Assembly: GCA_017578085.1 (NCBI GenBank)
Contig: PKQR01000016.1
Location: forward strand, 1 to 24,773
Origin: Bacillota bacterium
Lineage (GTDB): Bacteria; Bacillota; Limnochordia; Limnochordales; ZCTH02-B6
Direction: 5' to 3'
Length of the DNA stretch: 24,773 nucleotides
Below, one piece after another: positions 16,870 to 22,463 of this stretch (positions are counted from its first letter, which is position 1; each line of letters starts with the position of its first letter). The position numbers and the translations under genes are program-made. The notes beneath the pieces were generated by a model. The model ran no database searches and was not told where the DNA came from. It worked only from the letters and a program-made list of their open reading frames with translations.

Positions 16870-17190
16870 AGAACAGCGCAACGCCTTGCAAAAGCGATGA
16901 CGGGGACCCAGTAGCGCTGCGGGGACGCTCGCCAGAGAGGGCCGCCGCCGGCTGAAAGCGGCCTGGGTTGGCCGCAGCGCGAATTGCCCCCCTGAGCTGC
17001 CCGCCGAAATCGCGCCCAGTCCGTGGAGGGGGCTGGGGCCGGAAAGTAGGTGAGAGGCCGGGTGCGCCCGTTAGAGCGCCTAAAGCGGGGAGCCGTGCTC
17101 TGTGTGAGCCCGTCTCCCAAGCAGAGTGGAACCGCGGGACAACTCCCGTCTCTGCGCACAGCGCAAGACGCGGAGTTTTTTCTTTCTGGG
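16870..17190 (+). ncRNA. T-box leader, cysteine specific (UGC specifier)
   Basis: This leader RNA senses uncharged tRNA-Cys and antiterminates. Stem I pairs GCGCTGCGG (16914-16922) with CCGCAGCGC; the internal loop has AGTA (16910-16913) on the 5' side and GAAT-TGC on the 3' side, so the specifier is TGC at 16985-16987, a Cys codon. The AG bulge (CCAGAGAGGG) and the distal loop GGCTGAAAG are present. The T-box sequence AGAGTGGAACCGCGGG begins at 17123, followed by a terminator whose stem runs from ACTCCCGTCTCTGCGC to GCGCAAGACGCGGAGT (about 17141-17176) and a T-run at 17176-17185. Charged tRNA leaves the terminator formed; uncharged tRNA-Cys pairs with the T-box bulge and lets cysE-cysS be transcribed. 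Confidence 0.95.
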
Positions 17191-17200
17191 AGGGGTTTGC

Positions 17201-17935
17201 TTGGGCCTGTGGCAGGATATCAAGCGCGACATCGAGGCGGCGCTGACCCGGGACCCGGCGGCCCGCAACTGGCTGGAAGTCGTCCTGGTGTATCCCGGGT
17301 TTCACGCCCTTTTGATGCACCGCGTGGCGCACTGGCTGTGGCGGCACCGCCTGCTGCTGATCGCGCGCATCGTCGCCCACATCAACCGGTTTTTGACGGG
17401 GATTGAAATCCATCCCGGCGCCAAGATCGGGCCCGGCTGTTTTATCGACCACGGCATGGGGGTCGTCATCGGCGAAACCGCCGAGATAGGAGAGAACGTC
17501 ACCCTCTATCAAGGTGTCGTGCTGGGCGGCACGGGCAAGGAGCGGGGCAAGCGGCACCCGACCATCGGCAACAACGTGGTCATCGCGACGGGCGCCAAGG
17601 TGCTCGGATCCTTCAAAGTCGGCGACAACGCCCGCATCGGGGCTGGGTCGGTGGTGCTGTCCGAGGTGCCGCCTAATGCCACGGTCGTCGGCGTGCCCGG
17701 TCGCATCGTAAAAGAGAACGGCCGACGGGTCGATACCATCGACCTGGACCATGCGAACTTGCCGGATCCGCTGGAGAAGGTGTTCCGGAGCATGCAGCGC
17801 CAAATCGATCAGCTGGAAGCTCGTGTCCGGGAACTCGAGGCGCAGCTGGCGCAAATGGCAGGGCTGACGCCAAGCCCGGGGGTCGTGGACTCGCAGCCGG
17901 CCGCAGCGACGGCTGAGGAAGTGCGCGAGCAGTGA
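17201..17935 (+). CDS. cysE: Serine O-acetyltransferase
   Basis: Acetylates L-serine with acetyl-CoA, the first step of cysteine synthesis, in the cytoplasm. The 244-residue protein begins LGLWQDIKRDIEAALTRDPAARNWLEVVLVYPGFHALLMHRVAHWLW and has a left-handed hexapeptide-repeat core: GIEIHPGAKIGPGCFIDHGMGVVIGETAEIGENVTLYQGVVLGGTG, KRHPTIGNNVVIATGAKVLG. The His residues FIDHGMG and RHPTIG match the catalytic region. A C-terminal tail (about 185-244) with a coiled-coil-like MQRQIDQLEARVRELEAQLAQM is longer than in E. coli. The TTG at 17201 is chosen because it lies after the T-box terminator and 7-8 nt after GGGAGG; an ATG upstream at 17126 is inside the T-box. It is under cysteine T-box control and 14 bp before cysS. 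Confidence 0.93.
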   Translation: MGLWQDIKRDIEAALTRDPAARNWLEVVLVYPGFHALLMHRVAHWLWRHRLLLIARIVAHINRFLTGIEIHPGAKIGPGCFIDHGMGVVIGETAEIGENVTLYQGVVLGGTGKERGKRHPTIGNNVVIATGAKVLGSFKVGDNARIGAGSVVLSEVPPNATVVGVPGRIVKENGRRVDTIDLDHANLPDPLEKVFRSMQRQIDQLEARVRELEAQLAQMAGLTPSPGVVDSQPAAATAEEVREQ

Positions 17936-17949
17936 CGGGAGGGGAAGGG

Positions 17950-19590
17950 ATGTCCGACACGTCATCGCCTTCGACAACTGCGGCGCCGACCGGACAGGTG
18001 ACCCCGGAGGGGGCATTGCCCGCCGGTTGGTTGACGCCGGAGAAGCCGCCGGCGCAGATCCGGGTTTACAACACGTTGACCCGGCGCAAGGAGGTTTTTG
18101 AACCGGCGGAGCCTGGGCATGTGCGCATCTACGCCTGCGGCGTGACGCCGTACGCCGAAGCCCATATCGGCCACGCCCGGCCGGCGCTCCTGTGGTCGGT
18201 CATCCGCAAGTACCTTCAGTGGCGGGGCTTCCGGGTCACCCTGGTGCAAAACTTCACGGACGTGGATGACAAGATCATTCAGCGGGCCCGGGAGCGGGGC
18301 GAGGATCCGCTGGCGCTGGCCGCCCGGTACGCGGAGCAGTATCTCGACGCCATGCGGCGGCTCGGCGTTGAGGAGGCGGATCACTATCCCCGGGTCAGCC
18401 AGCACATCCGCGAGATCGTGGAGATGATCCGCGTCCTCGAGCAAAAGGGCTTTGCGTACGCGGTGGACGGGGACGTTTTCTTCGACGTGACCCGGTTTCC
18501 GGACTACGGGAAACTCAGCGGCCAGCGGCTCGAGGAGCTCATGGCCGGGACCCGCTTTGAAACCGACGAGCGCAAGCGCAATCCCATGGATTTCGCCCTC
18601 TGGAAGGCCGCCAAGCCCGGCGAACCGTCGTGGGACAGCCCCTGGGGGCCGGGACGCCCCGGCTGGCACATCGAGTGCTCGGCCATGTCCCTGGCGTACT
18701 TGGGCAACGGCTTTGACTTTCACGGCGGCGGCATGGACCTGGTCTTCCCGCACCACGAAAACGAGATCGCCCAGTCGGAAGCGTACACGGGTCAACCGCC
18801 CTTCGTGCGGTTCTGGGTGCATAACGGCCTGGTCAAGATGGGCGCCGAGAAGATGTCCAAGTCCCTGGGCAACGTGGTGGGCATTGACGAACTCTTGGAG
18901 CGGCACCCGGCGGCTCTCATCCGCTTCCTGTTGTTGAACACCCACTACCGGAGCCCGTTGGAGTTTTCCGACCAGGCCCTGGCGGAGGCTCGCCGGGGCT
19001 GGCAGCGCCTGAACGGCGCCTTCGTAGAGCTCAAGGCATTCCTACGGGAGCGCGGCGCCGATGGCGCGCCGGAGGCGGAGCCCGACCGGGCCGGGCTGGA
19101 CGAGGCCGGCCTGCGGTTCCTCGCGAGCGTCAATGAGACGCCGGCCCGGTTTGACGCCAGCATGGCCGACGACTTCAACACGCCCGTGGCCATCGCCGTC
19201 CTGTTTGATCTGGCCCGGGAAACCAACGGCTTCCGGCAGCACCTGCTGCGGCGAGCGCGGGGCGTCCAGCGCGCGGAGCTAGCCGTGCTGCAGCGGGCGC
19301 TGGCGGTCTTTGAGCGCCTGGGCGGGTGGCTGCTGGGAATCCTTGACGAGCGGGCGGCAGCGGGGGCCGGCGAGAGCGCACAGCTGCTGGGCGGCGTCAT
19401 GGAACTGCTGCTGGAAGTGCGCCAGGAGGCCCGCGCCCGCAAGGATTGGGCGACCGCGGACCGGATCCGCGACCGCCTGCGGGAGCTGGGCATCATCGTG
19501 GAGGACACGCCTACAGGCAGCCGGTGGAAGCTGGCCGAGGACGCGACGGCGCCGGGCGCCGCCAACCGCGGGTCGGGGACCGATGCGTGA
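17950..19590 (+). CDS. cysS: Cysteinyl-tRNA synthetase
   Basis: Charges tRNA-Cys with cysteine in the cytoplasm. The 546-residue class I enzyme has the HIGH motif in AEAHIGHARPALLW, zinc ligands Cys in IYACGVTPY, Cys in GWHIECSAMS and His/Glu in FPHHENEIAQSEA, and KMSKS in GAEKMSKSLGN. The anticodon-binding C-terminal domain is present and ends RKDWATADRIRDRLRELGIIVEDTPTGSRWKL, the usual finish. The N-terminus has about 40 extra Pro/Thr-rich residues before VYNTLTRRKEVFEP. The ATG at 17950 follows GGGAGGGGAAGGG. It is cotranscribed with cysE, so the T-box couples both Cys synthesis and charging to the level of uncharged tRNA-Cys. The stop overlaps mrnC. Confidence 0.97.
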   Translation: MSDTSSPSTTAAPTGQVTPEGALPAGWLTPEKPPAQIRVYNTLTRRKEVFEPAEPGHVRIYACGVTPYAEAHIGHARPALLWSVIRKYLQWRGFRVTLVQNFTDVDDKIIQRARERGEDPLALAARYAEQYLDAMRRLGVEEADHYPRVSQHIREIVEMIRVLEQKGFAYAVDGDVFFDVTRFPDYGKLSGQRLEELMAGTRFETDERKRNPMDFALWKAAKPGEPSWDSPWGPGRPGWHIECSAMSLAYLGNGFDFHGGGMDLVFPHHENEIAQSEAYTGQPPFVRFWVHNGLVKMGAEKMSKSLGNVVGIDELLERHPAALIRFLLLNTHYRSPLEFSDQALAEARRGWQRLNGAFVELKAFLRERGADGAPEAEPDRAGLDEAGLRFLASVNETPARFDASMADDFNTPVAIAVLFDLARETNGFRQHLLRRARGVQRAELAVLQRALAVFERLGGWLLGILDERAAAGAGESAQLLGGVMELLLEVRQEARARKDWATADRIRDRLRELGIIVEDTPTGSRWKLAEDATAPGAANRGSGTDA

Positions 19591-20095
19591 GGAGCGCAAG
19601 GAGCGGCTGCTGGGCTCGTGGCTGGCGGCCCTGAACGCGCGGCGGCTCGCCAGGGGCCAAGGCGGGGCGGAGCAAGCGGAGGCAGCGAGGCGCAGCGAGG
19701 CGTCCGCGGAAGACCCGGCGGAAGCCATGCGCCGGCCGCTGCCGCCGCCTTTGCATTTGGCGTACCTGGGCGACGCCGTCTGGGAGCTGCACGTGCGGAC
19801 GCGGCTTGTGGCGTCGGGTGAAGACAGGCTGTCGGACATCCACCGGCGGGCGGTCGATCAGGTGCGGGCCGCGGCCCAGGCGGGACGGCTGCGGCAGATT
19901 GAAGCGGAGCTGACCGAGGAAGAGCGGGCGATGGTGCGCAGAGGCCGCAACGCCAGTCCCCAGGGACCGCGCACCGCCGAAGCCAGCGACTACCGCTGGA
20001 GCACCGGTTTCGAGTGCCTGTTGGGGTACCTCTATTGGACCGGGCAAGTGGAGCGGCTGCAGGAGCTGCTCGAGCGCGTGAGCGGGCAGGAGTGA
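19583..20095 (+). CDS. mrnC: Mini-ribonuclease III (23S rRNA maturation)
   Basis: MrnC trims the ends of 23S rRNA precursor; it is an RNase III catalytic domain without the double-stranded RNA-binding domain. The core is clear: LHLAYLGDAVWELHVRTRL (about 57-75, with the metal-binding Asp), LSDIHRRAVDQVRAAAQA, TEEERAMVRRGRNASP and YRWSTGFECLLGYLYWTGQ. At 170 residues it is longer than the usual 130-140 because about 48 residues rich in Arg, Ala and Glu precede the core. ATG 19583 overlaps the cysS stop and follows GGGG; an ATG at 19727 (residue 49) would give a standard-length protein, so the start is uncertain. The position between cysS and rlmB is the conserved one in Bacillota. Confidence 0.9.
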   Translation: MREERKERLLGSWLAALNARRLARGQGGAEQAEAARRSEASAEDPAEAMRRPLPPPLHLAYLGDAVWELHVRTRLVASGEDRLSDIHRRAVDQVRAAAQAGRLRQIEAELTEEERAMVRRGRNASPQGPRTAEASDYRWSTGFECLLGYLYWTGQVERLQELLERVSGQE

Positions 20096-20099
20096 GCCC

Positions 20100-20861
20100 A
20101 TGGGCGAAGGGTTAATTGCCGGTCGCAATCCGGTGCGGGAGGCTTTGCTGGCCGGCCGGCCCGTGGAACGGCTGCTGGTGGCCGAAGGCGCCGGCGGGGC
20201 GTCGTTGGCCGAGATCGTACGGCTCGCGGCCGAACGGGGCATTGCGGTGCAGTACGCGGATCGCCGCCGGCTGGATCGCCTCGCTGAAGGCCAGGTGCAC
20301 CAAGGCGTCGTCGCCATCGCGGCGCCCAAGGCCTACGTACCGCTGGAGGAGATCCTGGCGCGGGCGCAAGCCCAGGGCGAGCCGCCGTTGCTCCTTCTTT
20401 TGGACGAAGTGCAGGACCCCCACAACCTGGGGTCCCTTCTCCGTTCGGCCGATGGGGCGGGGGCGCACGGGGTCGTGATCCCAAAGCGCCGCTCCGCCGG
20501 TTTGACCATGACCGTGGCCCGCACGTCGGCGGGTGCCGTCGAATACGTACCTGTGGCCCAGGTGCCCAACCTGGTCCAGGCCATCCGCACCCTTAAAGAA
20601 CGGGGGCTTTGGGTCGTGGGGGCGGACATGGCCGGGGAGCAGGACCTGTGGGACGCGGACTTGACCGGCCCGCTGGCCGTCGTCATCGGCGGCGAAGACA
20701 AAGGGCTCGGGCGCTTGGTGCGGGAATCCTGCGATTTTCTAATTCGCATCCCCATGCGAGGCCGGGTGAACTCCCTCAACGCGGGCGTAGCCGGGGCGGT
20801 GATTCTGTTCGAAATCGCAAGACAAAGGCGCGGCGGCGGGCGCGGGCGGAGGAGCGGTTGA
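20100..20861 (+). CDS. rlmB: 23S rRNA 2'-O-methyltransferase RlmB family (SpoU/TrmH)
   Basis: A 253-residue SPOUT methyltransferase that methylates the 2'-OH of an rRNA (G2251 in E. coli) using S-adenosylmethionine. The N-terminal substrate-binding domain begins GLIAGRNPVREALLAGRPVERLLVA. The knotted catalytic domain has the three family motifs: LLDEVQDPHNLGSLLRSADGAGAHGV, VIGGEDKGLGRLVRESCD, and IPMRGRVNSLNAGVAGAVILFEIAR. The ATG at 20100 lies 4 bp after the mrnC stop; a GGAG in the end of mrnC serves as ribosome site. The exact target nucleotide is taken from the family and is not proved here; the close paralog TrmH-like MTases share these motifs. The sigH -35 overlaps its stop codon. Confidence 0.9.
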   Translation: MGEGLIAGRNPVREALLAGRPVERLLVAEGAGGASLAEIVRLAAERGIAVQYADRRRLDRLAEGQVHQGVVAIAAPKAYVPLEEILARAQAQGEPPLLLLLDEVQDPHNLGSLLRSADGAGAHGVVIPKRRSAGLTMTVARTSAGAVEYVPVAQVPNLVQAIRTLKERGLWVVGADMAGEQDLWDADLTGPLAVVIGGEDKGLGRLVRESCDFLIRIPMRGRVNSLNAGVAGAVILFEIARQRRGGGRGRRSG

Positions 20862-20886
20862 TCCGGCCTTCGCGGTCGTTTATAAT
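20858..20886 (+). promoter_or_regulatory. Sigma-A promoter of sigH
   Basis: TTGATC (20858-20863), a 17-bp spacer and a perfect TATAAT (20881-20886). The -35 overlaps the last codons of rlmB. The transcript would start near 20893 and give sigH a leader of about 150 nt that contains the 16S-like sequence at 20962-20977. Confidence 0.85.
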
Positions 20887-20955
20887 AACGCTAGATTGCA
20901 AGCCCACAAAAAATCCTGCCGGCCTGCGGGCGTCGAGCGCGAACCGTCTTGCCGC

Positions 20956-21042
20956 CGCGGGTGGATCACCTCCTTTCAAAGCCGCGTCGCCAGGACAAGC
21001 CCCGGTGAGCGGTTGCCATCTCTTGTTTCCGGCGGAGGCGAT
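20956..21042 (+). promoter_or_regulatory. sigH leader with copy of the 16S rRNA 3' end (anti-Shine-Dalgarno mimic)
   Basis: TGGATCACCTCCTTTC at 20962-20977 is identical over 16 nt to the universal 3' terminus of bacterial 16S rRNA. ATCACCTCC (20965-20973) can pair with GGAGGCGAT (21034-21042), sigH's own Shine-Dalgarno plus the first bases of its ATG, in 8 of 9 positions. A local alternative is a hairpin closed by CGCGG (20956-20960) and CCGCG (20982-20986), which would hold the motif apart from the ribosome site. Two exclusive folds could thus switch sigH translation off and on. The sequence match is certain; the switch is inference. Confidence 0.55.
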
Positions 21043-21046
21043 GCAC

Positions 21047-21703
21047 GTGAGCGCACCAGCGGAGCGGGCTTCGTACCACAATTACGAAGCTCTCGCGGAT
21101 GAAGTTGTGGTGGAGTTCGCCCGCGGAGGAGACAACCTTGCGCTCGAGTTCCTCATCCACAAGTACCGGAACTTCGTGCGGGCCAAAGCCCGGAGCTACT
21201 TTTTGATCGGCGCCGACCGGGAGGACATCATCCAAGAAGGGATGATCGGCCTCTACAAGGCGATCCGTGACTTCCGGGCGGACAAGCTGGCGTCCTTCCG
21301 GGCGTTTGCCGAGCTGTGCATCACTCGCCAGATCATCACGGCCATCAAGACGGCCACACGCCAGAAGCACATTCCGCTGAACTCATACGTTTCCCTGAAC
21401 AAGCCCATCTACGACGAAGAATCGGACCGGACGCTGATGGACGTCATCCACGGCAACAAGATCAGCGATCCGGAAGAGCTCGTCATCAGCCGGGAAGAGT
21501 TCCTGGATATCGAAAAGCGGATGAGCGAGTTCCTCAGCGAGCTCGAGTGGAAGGTGCTTATGTATTACTTGGAAGGAAAGTCTTACCAGGAGATCGCCAC
21601 GGAACTCAACCGGCACGTCAAGTCCATCGACAACGCCTTGCAGCGCGTGAAGCGGAAGCTGGAGCGGTACCTGGAGAAGCGGGAGAACGAAAACCGCTGG
21701 TAG
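21047..21703 (+). CDS. sigH: RNA polymerase sigma factor SigH (Spo0H)
   Basis: The sigma factor of the transition state and early sporulation. The protein is very like the Bacillus one: LIHKYRNFVRAKARSYFLIGADREDIIQEGMIGLYKAIRDF (region 2.1-2.2), SFRAFAELCITRQIITAIKTATRQKHIPLNSYVSLNKP (2.3-2.4 and linker), and region 4 WKVLMYYLEGKSYQEIATELNRHVKSIDNALQRVKRKLE with its helix-turn-helix. GTG at 21047 is preferred (218 residues) since GGAGG is 8 nt upstream; the ATG at 21041 lies only 2 nt from it. It has its own sigma-A promoter and a structured leader. The usual neighbour yacP (rae1) between rlmB and sigH is missing. Its presence implies a sporulating or competence-capable lineage. Confidence 0.97.
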   Translation: MSAPAERASYHNYEALADEVVVEFARGGDNLALEFLIHKYRNFVRAKARSYFLIGADREDIIQEGMIGLYKAIRDFRADKLASFRAFAELCITRQIITAIKTATRQKHIPLNSYVSLNKPIYDEESDRTLMDVIHGNKISDPEELVISREEFLDIEKRMSEFLSELEWKVLMYYLEGKSYQEIATELNRHVKSIDNALQRVKRKLERYLEKRENENRW

Positions 21704-21711
21704 GAGGCTTC

Positions 21712-21741
21712 TGGACAGAACCGCCGCGGGAAGGGTACAAT
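21712..21741 (+). promoter_or_regulatory. Candidate promoter of tRNA-Thr inside the sigH terminator
   Basis: TGGACA (21712-21717) and TACAAT (21736-21741), each one base from consensus, are 18 bp apart. The -10 lies in the loop of the sigH terminator hairpin. Transcription would begin near 21748, about 25 nt before tRNA-Thr(TGT). Confidence 0.55.
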
Positions 21742-21759
21742 CGAAGCGGCGGGTTTTTT
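21721..21759 (+). terminator. Terminator after sigH
   Basis: CCGCCGC (21721-21727) pairs with GCGGCGG (21746-21752), followed by GTTTTTTG. The 18-nt loop contains a -10-like TACAAT. It lies 17 bp after the sigH stop. Confidence 0.75.
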
Positions 21760-21772
21760 GCTCTGGCGTCGG

Positions 21773-21848
21773 GCTGGGGTAGCTCAATAGGCAGAGCAGG
21801 GGTTTTGTAAACCTCAGGTTGTGGGTTCGAGTCCCATCCCCAGCTCCA
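21773..21848 (+). tRNA. tRNA-Thr (anticodon TGT)
   Basis: The 76-nt cloverleaf has acceptor arms GCTGGGG/CCCCAGC, D arm GCTC...GAGC, anticodon stem GGGGT/ACCTC with loop TTTGTAA, T arm GTGGG-TTCGAGT-CCCAT, and an encoded CCA end. The anticodon TGT reads ACA (and other ACN) codons. Confidence 0.97.
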
Positions 21849-21856
21849 GGTCATGC

Positions 21857-21885
21857 TTGACGGGCAGCGCCTGCGATGATACAAT
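21857..21885 (+). promoter_or_regulatory. Sigma-A promoter of the tRNA-Tyr/fMet/Thr cluster
   Basis: TTGACG (21857-21862) and TACAAT (21880-21885) with 17-bp spacing, just after tRNA-Thr. A perfect 10-bp inverted repeat, CGGGCAGCGC (21861-21870) and GCGCTGCCCG (21893-21902), brackets the -10; it could be an operator, or a hairpin in readthrough RNA from the upstream tRNA. Confidence 0.8.
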
Positions 21886-21928
21886 GATTTTTGCGCTGCC
21901 CGTTAGGGCACGCAACAAGTGAATACGT

Positions 21929-22013
21929 GGAGGGGTTCCCGAGCGGCCAAAGGGAGCAGACTGTAAATCTGCCGGCGCAGCCTTCGCAGGTTCAAATCCT
22001 GCCCCCTCCACCA
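21929..22013 (+). tRNA. tRNA-Tyr (anticodon GTA)
   Basis: The 85-nt class II tRNA has acceptor GGAGGGG/CCCCTCC, anticodon stem GCAGA/TCTGC with loop CTGTAAA, a long variable arm, T arm GCAGG-TTCAAAT-CCTGC and encoded ACCA. GTA reads UAC/UAU. Confidence 0.97.
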
Positions 22014-22018
22014 AACGC

Positions 22019-22093
<75 letters not shown>

Positions 22094-22099
22094 GACAAT

Positions 22100-22128
22100 G
22101 GCCGCAGCCGTCAGCGACGGCTGCGGCC
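22100..22128 (+). repeat. Perfect 13-bp hairpin between tRNA-fMet and tRNA-Thr
   Basis: GGCCGCAGCCGTC (22100-22112) and its complement (22116-22128) enclose AGC. No T-run follows, so it is more likely an RNA-processing or protective hairpin in the tRNA precursor than a terminator. Confidence 0.7.
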
Positions 22129-22133
22129 TATAG

Positions 22134-22209
22134 GCCCGCATAGCTCAGTAGGCAGAGCGCTTCCATGGTAAGGAAGAGGTCACCGGTTCGATTCCGGTTG
22201 CGGGCTCCA
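22134..22209 (+). tRNA. tRNA-Thr (anticodon GGT)
   Basis: The 76-nt cloverleaf has acceptor GCCCGCA/TGCGGGC, D arm GCTC...GAGC, anticodon stem CTTCC/GGAAG with loop ATGGTAA, T arm ACCGG-TTCGATT-CCGGT and encoded TCCA. GGT reads ACC/ACU. Together with tRNA-Thr(TGT) the cluster supplies two Thr isoacceptors. Confidence 0.97.
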
Positions 22210-22214
22210 GTGAA

Positions 22215-22254
22215 GAAGCCCTTGGGAAGGCGAATCCCAAGGGCTTCGCTTTTG
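22215..22254 (+). terminator. Strong terminator after the tRNA cluster
   Basis: GAAGCCCTTGGGA (22215-22227) pairs perfectly with TCCCAAGGGCTTC (22235-22247), then GCTTTTG. The 13-bp stem ends the tRNA transcript. The following 22255-22463 has no supported gene or clear regulatory site. Confidence 0.9.
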
Positions 22255-22463
22255 TCCGCAGCGGGCGTCAGGTGAGCCTCGCCGCCGACCGTTTCCGTTT
22301 CAACGATCCGGACGCGCAGGCCGATCCCGGCGCCGGTACCTGCCTGCTGGTGCGCGGCAAGAGCTGGCCCCTGACCGGAAGCTATAGCCATGGTGCGTGG
22401 ATAATTCGGGTTGCCTGCCAATTTCCTGGCACCGCGGCCGGCCTGGGGTGCCCCGGACACCGT

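Noticed and set aside
17126..17200. A longer cysE starting at ATG 17126
   Set aside because: That ATG lies in the T-box antiterminator; the TTG at 17201 has a proper ribosome site after the terminator.
20962..20977. The 16S-like motif as the end of a real 16S rRNA gene
   Set aside because: No helix 45, helix 44 or other 16S sequence precedes it; only the last 16 nt match.
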